A stretch of 64,000 nucleotides of DNA, taken from positions 68,459,897 through 68,523,896 of the forward strand of contig CP136063.1 in the NCBI GenBank assembly GCA_032622095.1, in the 5' to 3' direction. Both the position numbers and the translations under genes were made by a program. This DNA is from Siphonodentalium dalli. Taxonomy: Eukaryota > Mollusca > Scaphopoda > Gadilida > Siphonodentaliidae. The notes below the pieces were generated by a model. It was given only the letters and a program-made list of their open reading frames with translations, ran no database searches and had not been told where the DNA came from. Positions 45,041 through 55,660 of this stretch are shown here, in pieces. Each line of letters begins with the position of its first letter. Position 1 is the first letter of the stretch.

Positions 45041-45931
45041 GAACAAATAATTGAATTACGCAACAGGCTTAGAGACCTGCAATCTAAAGCCACATATGGC
45101 GCCCATATCAGATCCAAATCTGATTTCCTCGATCACCAAGAGCAGCCGTCTTCTTTCTTCTCTCGGTTAGAAAGAAAACGTGCATCTCAGAAAATAATTA
45201 CAAATATTAAAGATGGTGAACATACATACACCAAAACTGATGATATTTTATGCAAATTCCGGGAATTTTATTCCAACTTATTTACAAAAGAGGAAATTGA
45301 GGAAAGTGCTTGTGATTCATTTCTCGAGGACCTTCCTCAAATTTCCTCTTTAGACTCAACAATGTGCGAGTCGCCAATTACATTATCTGAAATTAAAAAA
45401 GCTGTCAAAGACATGCAAAATGACAAATCACCAGGTAGTGACGGCTTAGCAAAAGAATTTTATGCATCATTCATCGACATGTTAGCGCCCACTCTTCTTG
45501 AAGTTTATTCCGATGTTTTTAATAATAAGGCACTTTCGCCATCACAAAAGCTCTCATTAATTGTACTTCTTCAAAAAGACCCCTCACATCCAGAAGAAAT
45601 GGGCAATTATCGACCTATTAGTCTTCTTAATTACGATTATAAAATTATATCCAAAATCTTCAGCAACAGACTACGCAATGTGATATCATCAATAGTTCAT
45701 CCCGATCAGACGTGTGGCGTGCCGGGAAGAACTGTTCTTGATAATGCACACTTGTTACGGAATGTTGTTGATTATACAAATCAGAAGAATGATGAATGCA
45801 CTTTTATAGCACTAGATCAAGCAAAGGCTTTTGACAGAGTAAATCATGATTATTTACTCAAAACATTAACAGCCTTCGGCTTCGGCGATAATTTCATCTC
45901 ATGGGTGAAAGTATTTTATACTGATATTTGA
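44981..45931 (+). pseudogene. LINE ORF2, reverse transcriptase part 1
   Basis: This frame holds RT blocks in order: NDKSPGSDGLAKEFY (about residues 143-157), NYRPISLLNYDYKIISK, DQTCGVPGRTVLDN, and FIALDQAKAFDRV, where the first catalytic Asp lies in ALDQ. It ends at TGA 45,929-45,931 after VFYTDI; a single stop codon followed by a frameshift near 45,980 separates it from the YADD part. The same stop and shift occur in the repeats at 49.3 and 52.8 kb, so the damage predates the duplications. Confidence 0.88.
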
Positions 45932-45935
45932 TCCA

Positions 45936-46232
45936 GTGTCTTGGTTAATCATTATGTATCAGATCCATTCCCTGTCACCCTACGTAAGGCAAGGGTGCAG
46001 CCTCTCACCTCTATTGTATGTTTTATGCATAGAACCATTCATTATTCACCTGCGTAATAATCCGAAAATTTGGGGTTTGAAAATGCCAGGTACATCAGAA
46101 GTGGTCAAGCTCAGTGCGTACGCCGATGATGTAACAGCCATTCTCACATCTGAAAATTCCATCGGCGAATTATTCAAATCTTGTTTTCTTTTTGGAAAAG
46201 CCTCTGGCTCAAAATTAAACATGCACAAAACA
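45936..46232 (+). pseudogene. LINE ORF2, reverse transcriptase part 2 (YADD)
   Basis: In this frame VRQGCSLSPLLYVLCIEPF (RT block B) and SAYADDVTAIL (catalytic Asp pair) follow each other at normal spacing. LINE similarity ends at about 46,232. The last residues of the open frame are H-element sequence. Confidence 0.88.
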
Positions 46233-46564
46233 CAAATTTATTTTTTATCATTTTTTTAAAATAAATGTTTCTTACAATTTTTAGGGCATAAAATAAAAAA
46301 ACATCCATTACCCTGCAGGGAGCCCCACACATATATAGAAGCATACAGAAGAGTGTCGTCTGCTCATGTTTGTCTGGGGCTCTGTATGAGTGAAATTATA
46401 AAATTGTTAAAGAATACAAGAAAAAATTATTAAAATTGTAAAAAATTGTTAGGCCAATGCATTCTCTTATATATGCGAGGCGACCTATGGTCGACTCGCA
46501 TATATAAGAGAATGCATTTGCACAGGGTAAAAAATCCCGACTTACGACTGGATTTGATATGGCG
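46229..46564. mobile_element. H element, right part with hairpin
   Basis: It contains the H interior (ACATCCATTACCCT, CCCCACACATATATAG), the right-end palindrome (46,453-46,521, one mismatch: ATTTGC) and GGATTTGATATGGCG. It lacks the last GGTCAC of the complete copy at 14,007. It interrupts the LINE RT. Confidence 0.85.
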
Positions 46565-47555
46565 TTATGATGCAGGAATTCATACGACGTAGTAAGATCG
46601 TTTAAAACATCAATATTATAAGCTGAAGGGGTCACTTTTATCACGCGACGTGCTTAATATTTCGTGCGGTCGAGTATATCGCTTAACGAATAAGTGCGCT
46701 TGAGTACCTCGCTTTACGAAATCTCACAGCTAAGGGTGGATACACACATGCATGTAATCTCTGTAATTATCGTGTATTTGGCGTTTTACATGGATCATAC
46801 AGACAAAGTAATATGTGTCCACTGACAACACAATAATTGCCGACGTGTTGACCGCATTGAGTTCTAGTTCCAATTAAGTCGGAATGTAGAGAAGCTGCAA
46901 TCTTGGACCGAGTCGCCAGGCCACTTAACATAATTGTTCGTGTGATAATCGATAATCCATATGGTGGACGTTCTACTTAAATTATTACCAGTTTTCTCTT
47001 GATATTTATAGCAGTGGTTGATCAGGATTTCCCCGACGCAGGGGCTATATATGATCCCCGACGCAGGGGCTATATATGACCACAAAAGCTACCAGGCGGG
47101 GTGGCTAACTCTGAGCTATTTAAGTAAAACATATTATATTATACCGTCTTGCCCAGATTATTCCGACCGATACATTCAACCAAGTCCATTAGCGATTTGA
47201 AGCTTTCGAGACCCTACGCCAAACAAGCATCATGGTCAAATATGTTATATATCAAGCCTGTATATGCCAGACGTGTCGCTTCTGGTGTTCGTGCATTAAT
47301 AAAATGCCAGATATCACACAGACTTGACTAATTGCCACCTCCGTAAGAGAAGACATGATTTGGACTGGTCTTAAATGTCCTGCCAGCAGACAGTTTGTCT
47401 TCGCTTATCACTACTGACTTGTCTGGCCTGTTAGCAATGAACCGCTCGCGCGCAAGTGATTTATGTTGTCAATTATTGATATGGCCATGTAAAATACATG
47501 TAATACATGTATTTTACATACAAAAATTACATGCATGTGTGTATCCACCATAAAT
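46565..47555. repeat. Segment S, copy 1
   Basis: About 990 bp lies between two H elements in outward orientation. Landmarks: TTATGATGCAGGAATTCAT, a double CCCCGACGCAGGGGCTATAT (47,030-47,079), and a palindrome TGTAAAATACATG/CATGTATTTTACA (about 47,490-47,519). No gene is recognised. Near-identical copies lie at about 49,673-50,649 and 57,714-58,704. Confidence 0.85.
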
Positions 47556-47926
47556 GTGACCCGCCATATCAAATCCAGTCGTAAGTCTGGATTTTTTTAC
47601 CCTGTGCCAATGCATTCTCTTATATATGCGAGTCGACCATAGGTCGCCTCGCATATATAAGAGAATGCATTGGCCTAACACTTTTTTATCATTTTTTTTA
47701 AATAAATGTTTCTTACAATTTTTAGGACATAAAATAAAAAAACATCCATTACCCTGCAGGGAGCCCCACACATATATAGAAGCATATAGAAGATTGTCGT
47801 CTGCTCATGTTTGTCTGGGGCTCTGTATGGGTGAAATTATAAAATTGTTAAAGATACAAGAAAAAATTATTAAAATTGTAAAAAATTGTTAGGCCAATGC
47901 ATTCTCTTATATATGCGAGGCGACCT
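47556..47926. mobile_element. H element, left end to the centre of its right hairpin
   Basis: It starts GTGACCCGCCAT (47,556), holds the left palindrome (47,606-47,674) and the interior, and stops at GCGAGGCGACCT, the centre of the right palindrome, where the 24-bp minisatellite begins. The second half of that palindrome (GGTCGACTCGC...) is found only after the LINE fragment, at 49,583. Confidence 0.85.
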
Positions 47927-49132
47927 ATGCACAGCAAGAAAGTAATATTCATGCAAAGCAATACAGTAGTATCGATGCATAGCAATACAGTAGTATCCAT
48001 GCACATCAATACAGTAGTAGCCATGCACAGCAATATATTAGTATCCATGCACAGCAACACAGTAGTATCCAAGTATAGCAATACAGTAGTATCCATGCAT
48101 ATCAATACAGTATTAGCCATGCATAGCAATAAAGTAGTATCCATGCACATCATTAAATTACTATCCATGCATAGCAATACAGTAGTAAACAAGCACATCA
48201 ATACAGTAGTATCCATGCATATCAATACAGTAGTATCCATGCACATCAATACAGTAGTATCCATGCATAGAAATACAGTAGTATACATGCATAGCAATAC
48301 AGTAATATCCATGCATAGCAATACAGTAGTATCAATGCATATCAATACATTATTAGCCATGCATATCAATACAGTAGTTTCCATGTACAGCAATACAGTA
48401 GTATCCAAGCTCATCAATACAGTAGTATATATGCGTAGCAATACAGTATTATCCATGCATATCGATACAGTAGTATCCATGCACAGCAATCCAGTAGCAT
48501 CCATGCACAGCAATAGAGTAGTATCCATGCATACCAATACAGTAGTATCCATGTACAACAAAACAGTAGTATCCATGCACAGCAATACAGTAGTATCCAT
48601 GCACAGCAATACAGTAGTATACATGTATAACAATAGAGTAGTATCCATGCATATCAATACAGTAGTATCCATGCACAGCAATACAGTAGTATCCATGCAC
48701 ATCAATACAGTAGTATCCATGCACAGTAATACAGTAGTATCCATGCATAGCAATAGAGTAGTATCCATGCATAGCAATACAGTAGAATCCATGCATAGCA
48801 ATACAGTAGTATCCATACACAGCAATATAGTAGTATCCATGCATAGCAATACAGTAGTAGCCATGCATAGCAATAGAGTAGTATCCATGCATATCAATAC
48901 AGTAGTATCCATGCACATCAATGCAGTAGTACCCATGCACACCAATACAGTAGTATCCATGCACAGCAATACAGTAGAATCCATGCAGAGCAATACAGTA
49001 GTACCCATGCATAGCAATACTGTAGTTTCCATGCACAGCAATACAGTAGTATCCATGCACATCAATACATTAGTATCCATGCACATCAATACAGTAGTAT
49101 CCGTGTATAGCACTACAGTAGTATCCATGCAT
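47927..49132. repeat. 24-bp minisatellite array 1, about 50 copies
   Basis: The unit is CAATACAGTAGTATCCATGC plus A(C/T)A(G/T). Variation sits mainly at two positions, giving CAC/CAT and AGC/ATC combinations. The unit is 8 codons long with no stop in several frames, so both strands stay open for over 400 codons (forward MHSNTVVS, reverse MDTTVLLC or MHGYYCIA). I regard these frames as by-products of the period. It starts with a variant block (CACAGCAAGAAAGTAATATT) shared with the other arrays and ends at ATGCAT next to LINE sequence. Confidence 0.95.
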
Positions 49133-49582
49133 ACCGGGAAGAACTGTTCTTGATAATGCACACTTGTTACGGAATGTTGTTGATTATACAAATCAGAAGA
49201 ATGATGAATGCACTTTTATAGCACTAGATCAAGCAAAGGCTTTTGACAGAGTAAATCATGATTATTTACTCAAAACATTAACAGCCTTCGGCTTCGGCGA
49301 TAATTTCATCTCATGAGTGAAAGTATTTTGTACTGATATTTGATCCAGTGTCTTGGTTAATCATTATGTATCAGATCCATTCCCTGTCACCCTACGTAAG
49401 GCAAGGGTGCAGCCTCTCACCTCTATTGTATGTTTTATGCAGAGAGCCATTCCTTATTCACCTGCGTAATAATCCGAAAATTTGGGGTTTGAAAATGCCA
49501 GGTACATCAGAAGTGGTCAAGCTCAGTGCGTACGCCGATGATGTAACAGCCATTCTCACATCTGAAAATTCCATCGGCGAAT
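49133..49582 (+). pseudogene. LINE RT fragment between minisatellite and hairpin half
   Basis: It repeats LINE 45,722-46,170, from CCGGGAAGAACTG (VPGRT block) to YADD and ENSIGE, and then runs into ATGGTCGACTCGC of an H palindrome. It shares the TGA after YTDI and the frameshift of the first copy, and adds TGG-to-TGA at FIS(W) near 49,314. Confidence 0.88.
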
Positions 49583-49672
49583 GGTCGACTCGCATATATA
49601 AGAGAATGCATTTGCACAGGGTAAAAAATCCCGACTTACGACTGGATTTGATATGGCGTTATGATGCAGGAA
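49580..49672. mobile_element. Half H palindrome and right end
   Basis: Only the right half of the H hairpin (GGTCGACTCGCATATATAAG) and the following end to GATATGGCG are present. This is the complement of the half that stops at 47,926. Confidence 0.8.
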
Positions 49673-50649
49673 TTCATACGACGTAGTAAGATCGTTTAAA
49701 ACATCAATATTATAAGCTGAAGGGGTCACTTTTATCACGCGACGTGCTTAATATTTCGTGCGGTCGAGTATATCGCTTAACGAATAAGTGCGCTTGAGTA
49801 CCTCGCTTTACGAAATCCCACAGCTAAGGGTGGATACACACATGCATGTAATCTCTGTAATTATCGTGTATTTGGCGTTTTACATGGATCATACAGACAA
49901 AGTAATATGTGTCCACTGACAACACAATAATTGCCGACGTGTTGACCGCATTGAGTTCTAGTTCCAATTAAGTCGGAATGTAGAGAAGCTGCAATCTTGG
50001 ACCGAGTCGCCAGGCCACTTAACATAATTGTTCGTGTGATAATCGATAATCCATATGGTGGACGTTCTACTTAAATTATTACCAGTTTTCTCTTGATATT
50101 TATAGCAGTGGTTGATCAGGATTTCCCCGACGCAGGGGCTATATATGATCCCCGACGCAGGGGCTATATATGACCACAAAAGCTACCAGGCGGGGTGGCT
50201 AACTCTGAGCTATTTAAGTAAAACATATTATATTATACCGTCTTGCCCAGATTATTCCGACCGATACATTCAACCAAGTCCATTAGCGATTTGAAGCTTT
50301 CGAGACCCTACGCCAAACAAGCATCATGGTCAAATATGTTATATATCAAGCCTGTATATGCCAGACGTGTCGCTTCTGGTGTTCGTGCATTAATAAAATG
50401 CCAGATATCACACAGACTTGACTAATTGCCACCTCCGTAAGAGAAGACATGATTTGGACTGGTCTTAAATGTCCTGCCAGCAGACAGTTTGTCTTCGCTT
50501 ATCACTACTGACTTGTCTGGCCTGTTAGCAATGAACCGCTCGCGCGCAAGTGATTTATGTTGTCAATTATTGATATGGCCATGTAAAATACATGTAATAC
50601 GTGTATTTTACATACAAAAATTACATGCATGTGTGTATCCACCATAAAT
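49673..50649. repeat. Segment S, copy 2
   Basis: Nearly identical to 46,565-47,555; for example AAATCCCACAGC here replaces AAATCTCACAGC. It includes the doubled CCCCGACGCAGGGGCTATAT at about 50,124-50,173. Confidence 0.85.
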
Positions 50650-51021
50650 GTGACCCGCCATATCAAATCCAGTCGTAAGTCTGGATTTTTTTACCCTGTG
50701 CCAATGCATTCTCTTATATATGCGAGTCGACCATAGGTCGCCTCGCATATATAAGAGAATGCATTGGCCTAACACTTTTTTATCATTTTTTTTAAATAAA
50801 TGATTCTTAGAATTTTTAGGACATAAAATAAAAAAACATCCATTACCCTGCAGGGAGCCCCACACATATATAGAAGCATATAGAAGATTGTCGTCTGCTC
50901 ATGTTTGTCTGGGGCTCTGTATGGGTGAAATTATAAAATTGTTAAAGAATACAAGAAAAAATTATTAAAATTGTAAAAAATTGTTAGGCCAATGCATTCT
51001 CTTATATATGCGAGGCGACCT
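50650..51021. mobile_element. H element, left end to hairpin centre (copy before array 2)
   Basis: GTGACCCGCCAT at 50,650 and the left palindrome at 50,700-50,768. It stops at GCGAGGCGACCT, exactly where array 2 begins, as before array 1. Confidence 0.85.
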
Positions 51022-52562
51022 ATGCACAGCAAGAAAGTAATATTCATGCAAAGCAATACAGTAGTATCCATGCACATCAATACAGTAGTAGCCATGCACA
51101 GCAATATATTAGTATCCATGCACAGCAACACAGTAGTATCCAAGTATAGCAATACAGTAGTATCCATGCATATCAATACAGTATTAGCCATGCATAGCAA
51201 TAAAGTAGTATCCATGCACATCATTAGATTACTATCCATGCATAGCAATACAGTAGTAAACAAGCACATCAATACAGTAGTATCCATGCATATCAATACA
51301 GTAGTATCCATGCACATCAATACAGTAGTATCCATGCATAGAAATACAGTAGTATACATGCATAGCAATACAGTAATATCCATGCATAGCAGTACAGTAG
51401 TATCCATGCATATCAACACATTATTAGCCATGCATATCAATACAGTAGTTTCCATGTACAGCAATACAGTAGTATCCAAGCTCATCAATACAGTAGTATA
51501 TATGCGTAGCAATACAGTATTATCCATGCATATCGATAAAGTAGTATCCATGCACAGCAATCCAGTAGCATCCATGCACAGCAATAGAGTAGTATCCATG
51601 CATACCAATACAGTAGTATCCATGTACAACAATACAGTAGTATCCATGCACAGCAATACAGTAGTATCCATGCACAGCAATGCAGTAGTATACATGTATA
51701 GCAATAGAGTAGTATCCATGCATATCAATACAGTAGTATCCATGCACAGCAATACAGTAGTATCCATGCATAGCAATACAGTAGTATCCATGCATTTCAA
51801 TATAGTAGTATCAATGCACAGCAATATAGTAGTATCCATGCACAGCAATACAGTAGTATACATGCACATCAATACAGTAGTATCCATGCACAGTAATACA
51901 GTAGTATCCATGCATAGCAATAGAGTAGTATCCATGCATAGCAATACAGTAGAATCCATGCATAGCAATACAGTAGTATCCATGCACAGCAATATAGTAT
52001 TATCCATGCATAGCAATACAGTAGTAGCCATGCATAGCAATACTGTAGTATCCATGCATACCAATACAGTAGTATCCATGCACATCAATGCAGTAGTACC
52101 CATGCACAGCAATACAGTAGAATCCATGCACAGCAATACAGTAGAATCCATGCAGAGCAATACAGTAGTACCCATGCACAGCAATACAGTAGAATCCATG
52201 CAGAGCAATACAGTAGTACCCATGCACATCAATGCAGTAGTACCCATGCACAGCAATACAGTAGTAGCCATGCATAGCAATACTGTAGTATCCATGCATA
52301 TCAATACAGTAGTATCCATGCACATCAATACAGTAGTATCCATGCACAGCAATACAGTAGAATCCATGCACAGCAATACAGTAGTACCCATGCATAGCAA
52401 TACTGTAGTTTCCATGCACAGCAATACAGTAGTATCCATGCACATCAATACAGTAGTATCCATGCACATCAATACAGTAGTATCCATGCACAGCAATACA
52501 TTAGTATCCATGCACATCAATACAGTAGTATCCGTGTATAGCACTACAGTAGTATCCATGCA
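51022..52562. repeat. 24-bp minisatellite array 2, about 64 copies
   Basis: Same unit and same starting variant block as array 1. Many variants occur in the same order in the two arrays. Array 2 lacks an early unit and has extra units later, so the arrays are duplicates that changed length. It ends at ATGCATGCCGGGAAG, joining LINE sequence. Confidence 0.95.
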
Positions 52563-52926
52563 TGCCGGGAAGAACTGTTCTTGATAATGCACACTTGTTA
52601 CGGAATGTTGTTGATTATACAAATCAGAAGAATGATGAATGCACTTTTATAGCACTAGATCAAGCAAAGGCTTTTGACAGAGTAAATCATGATTATTTAC
52701 TCAAAACATTAACAGCCTTCGGCTTCGGCGATAATTTCATCTCATGAGTGAAAGTATTTTGTACTGATATTTGATCCAGTGTCTTGGTTAATCATTATGT
52801 ATCAGATCCATTCCCTGTCACCCTACGTAAGGCAAGGGTGCAGCCTCTCACCTCTATTGTATGTTTTATGCATAGAGCCATTCCTTATTCACCTGCGTAA
52901 TAATCCGAAAATTTGGGGTTTGAAAA
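52563..52926 (+). pseudogene. LINE RT fragment, third copy of the VPGRT-YADD segment
   Basis: VPGRTVLDNAHLLRNVVDY to DNFIS, then TGA (same W-to-stop change as in the 49.3-kb copy). The VRQGCSLSPLLY block follows in another frame. One extra A near 52,922 (GAAAAATGCC versus GAAAATGCC in the other two copies) moves the YADD part into the frame of the next entry. Confidence 0.85.
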
Positions 52927-54345
52927 ATGCCAGGTACATCAGAAGTGGTCAAGCTCAGTGCGTACGCCGATGATGTAACAGCCATTCTCACATCTGAAAA
53001 TTCCATCGGCGAATTATTCAAATCTTGTTTTCTTTTTGGAAAAGCCTCTGGCTCAAAATTAAACATGCACAAAACATGTGGCATTTTTCTCGGGAAATGG
53101 AAATCCCGCTCTGACCATCCCTTTGGGATTTCGTGGGCAAAGCACGCTACAATTGTTGGCATACAGTTTGGAAACCAAATATCTGCCGACGATCATTTTT
53201 ATAAAGTATATACTAAATTTGATGCCTCATGCAATAATTTATATGACAGAAAACTCTCCCACTTCGGGAGAGCCAAACACATAAATGTTTTTGCCTGTAG
53301 CAAGTTATGGTATTATGTAGGCATAGTACCAATACCTAAGCATTATACCAAATTATTTCAAAAATCTATGTTTTCACATTTCTGGAAAATTAAAGGTGAG
53401 CCACTTGCGCGTTCTGTGTGTCACAATGATGTTCTCAACGGAGGCATTAATTTGTGCCACATTCCAACAAAACAAGCAGCTTTTTATCTTAGCCATATTC
53501 AAAGGCTCATAAATAATCCTGATGTACGATGGAAATATTTTGCCATCTATTGGATTGGATTCTCACTCCGGCATTATAGGCCGGATTTTGCATCCAATCT
53601 CATACCTCACAGCATGGACTATGCTCCATTATTTTATTTACAATGTCTTTCCGCTCTCAGGGCGTTCAAATCTTGTGTGGACTCAGTTGAGTTCAAAAAT
53701 ATATCAACCAAACAATTTTATGATGTTCTAATGTCTAAAGTCATTCGGAAGTCAAATGTTGAACAAAATTGCCCAACGTTTGATTTTAAAATTACTTGGA
53801 CCAATCTTTCTGATAAATTTCTAGACCCATTTTGTCGATCAACATGTTGGCGCGTAATTCATGAAATCCTGCCAACAAATTATAAATTACATAATTTTCA
53901 TATTGCACGGGATAATCGATGCTGTCTATGCAAAGCGGAAGCCGAGACTATACAGCATCTGTTTGTCGACTGCAAAAATATACAATTATTATGGCTACTC
54001 ATTTTCAACTGGATTTCAAATCTTGTCACAGTCATTAAAGTATCACCATCTGCTAAATCAATCAGATTTCTGCACCTTCCAGCAGACTTTGCAAAAACAC
54101 AACGTTCAGCAAGTTTAACCCTCATTTCGGAGGCTATCAATACAATTTGGTTTGAAAGAAACGAAACCAAATTCATGCGCAAATGCATTTCTAGAGACAG
54201 TCTCGTTGTCGCCTTTCTAGCGCGACTTCGTTTGCGAAGTTTGAGCGACTTTAGGCGTCTCGAGAGGTTAAATTTCCATGAATATTGGGCACAAAATAAT
54301 GATATATGTCAAGTCATAAATGACAAAGTTGTTTTCACATTTTAA
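52927..54345 (+). pseudogene. LINE ORF2 C-terminal part (YADD to stop), 472 codons
   Basis: The longest intact LINE frame in the window. It opens with SAYADDVTAI (catalytic residues about 13-14), then the thumb region. A long post-RT segment follows, with a zinc knuckle at residues 332-349 (C332, C335, H344, C349; CCLCKAEAETIQHLFVDC), as is usual at the C-terminus of L1/Tx1-type ORF2. It ends VINDKVVFTF-stop. The ATG at 52,927 is internal and not a true start. The target site of the U2-SINE arrays corresponds to LSHF/GRAK at 53,251-53,270 and is uninterrupted here. Confidence 0.88.
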
Positions 54346-55010
54346 AGAATGTTCGCATTTTTTCCCATTGTCTTTTGTTTTTCATATTAATGCATGGCGT
54401 ATATCTACATACCAACACATTTCGATAATCATAAGACCCGCTCACACACAGTGCGATCTAAAATTGGCAGGCCACTTTAACGGCATAGTACGCACGTGAA
54501 CCACGAATCACGCGGCAGGCAACATATGGCGCCCTAATCAATCAATTATCCAATAAGTAATGTCAAGAAATATTATACAGATGGCAGTTTGAGACGACAA
54601 ACACAGTCCCATTCCACACATTAGCGTACCATGTGTATTGTTCTGAGACCATAAGTCTGAGATTTCGTTAAATGTGACACCATATCAGCATGGTGCCGCA
54701 ATTAATAAATGCTCAGAGTCATTTTACATCTCGGAAACCGTGCCGACAATCCAACTTTTAAATTGGAAAGTTGTAAAAAATATCTCGTTATCAGCATTTC
54801 CGGCGGTCAACCCCTACTGTGATATCACCGTCTTAATCGGTTTTTAACGGCTGCCGGGAACATTTGTAAATACATATGTTGCAAATTAACCTTCCTTTTC
54901 CAGCTGCATGCTTTGTAATATTGTAATATGTATAAGGGCTTCTGAGAACCCATACATCTGTAACATTCATATCATAATAAATCATTTTGTCTCTAAAAAA
55001 AATATAATAA
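54346..55010 (+). other. LINE 3' untranslated region
   Basis: It aligns along its length with 29,345-29,995 (GGCAGGCAACATATGGCGCC, AACGGCTG-CGGGAAC, ATCATTTTGTCTCTAAAAAA). It ends with a short A-rich/AAT tail before GTCTGG. Confidence 0.8.
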
Positions 55011-55017
55011 TGTCTGG

Positions 55018-55335
55018 ATCGCTTCTCGGCCTTTTGGCTAAGATCAAAGTGTAGTATCTGTTCCGCGCTGGCCGTGAGCAGGGTCGCTATGCGTTGATCG
55101 AGCCCTTACGGTGTGATACGTCCCCCAGGGTGGTTTTCCCCACCTGAAGGGACTTCCACTGTTTGGGTTCGCAGCCTTTGGCCGACAAGCGGACCTGACT
55201 GACTGACCGACTGTCCGCTTAGGCGGGGACTGACCACGAGTAGCACTTTGACCATGCTCGTGAGGGTGGGTACCTCTGACGGGGTGCTCAGCCGACAAGA
55301 CTGGTCCGTAAAAGCTCCGGGTTACTTTAAAAAAA
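55018..55335 (+). mobile_element. Full-length solo U2-snRNA-headed SINE
   Basis: ATCGCTTCTCGGCCTTTTGG starts at U2 nucleotide +1, followed by CTAAGATCAAAGTGTAGTAT. This copy is complete at the 5' end, unlike array units, which lose ATCG. The body matches the array units with divergence. Its tail (CAGCCGACAAGACTGGTCCG, CTCCGGGTTACTTTAAAAAAA) matches the alternative tail of the last unit in each array, so it probably represents the older form. It follows the LINE 3' end directly. Confidence 0.9.
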
Positions 55336-55371
55336 CAAATGTCTGAAGAAAAAAACACTTCTGACTGCAGC

Positions 55372-55498
55372 TTCTCGCAGGGACGGATCTCCGGCGGGCA
55401 CTTTGACCATCTCGTAGGGTGGGAATCATCCCCGAAATATGGGATGTCCAGCCGACAAGAGAGGTCCGCAATGGCCCCGGGCTGTCTAAAAAAAATAA
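55372..55498 (+). mobile_element. Related SINE 3' portion
   Basis: GGGCACTTTGACCATCTCGT, CAGCCGACAAGAGAGGTCCG and GGCCCCGGGCTGTCTAAAAAA match the 3' third of the U2-SINE. The upstream part (TGCAGCTTCTCGCAGGGACG) is different. It is a truncated or differently headed member of the family, immediately downstream of the solo copy. Confidence 0.75.
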
Positions 55499-55561
55499 TA
55501 ATATGACCATACGATAGCGCAATTAACGTACACATGAGCTAGGATTTCGATTTCGGTATAG

Positions 55562-55660
55562 GATATTCCCCGAGCTGTCGGGCATTCGGAAAAATATTTC
55601 ACAGAGGCGAAGCCGCGGTATTTATTTGGACGAATGCCCGACAGCGAGGGGAATACCAGT
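55562..55660. repeat. Inverted repeat, ~26-bp arms
   Basis: ATTCCCCGAGCTGTCGGGCA at 55,564 pairs with TGCCCGACAGCGAGGGGAAT (about 55,639-55,658). The loop holds GAGGCGAAGCCGCGGTATTT. It is probably the end or core of a small DNA element or a stable hairpin. Confidence 0.65.

Larger units (their letters stand above)
42510..46232 (+). mobile_element. Tx1/L1-like LINE, 5' portion (leader, ORF1, ORF2 to RT motif C)
   Basis: Order: leader (matched at 39,071), ORF1 with a CCHC knuckle, a short AT-rich spacer, and ORF2 with an APE endonuclease followed by reverse transcriptase. The RT has the Tx1/L1-type blocks NYRPISLLNYDYKIISK, DQTCGVPGRT and YADD. The copy is cut after ATGCACAAAACA, where an H element begins, and its remainder resumes at 53,076. 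Without the inserts the element would be about 5.6-6 kb, a normal size for the group. Several frameshifts and stops make this copy inactive. Confidence 0.85.
52563..55010 (+). mobile_element. Tx1/L1-like LINE, 3' portion
   Basis: It resumes at the VPGRT block and runs through the rest of ORF2, a ~0.66-kb 3' UTR and a terminal CTCTAAAAAAAATATAATAATGTCTGG. It completes the element begun at 42,510; the segment 45,722-46,232 is present three times because of tandem duplication. It is followed without spacer by a U2-headed SINE. Confidence 0.85.

Noticed and set aside
47927-52562. CRISPR-like array
   Set aside because: The units are contiguous with no unique spacers, in a eukaryotic context. It is a minisatellite.
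52927-52929. ATG at 52,927 as the start of an independent gene
   Set aside because: It lies inside RT sequence just before YADD. The frame begins there only because of a one-base insertion.
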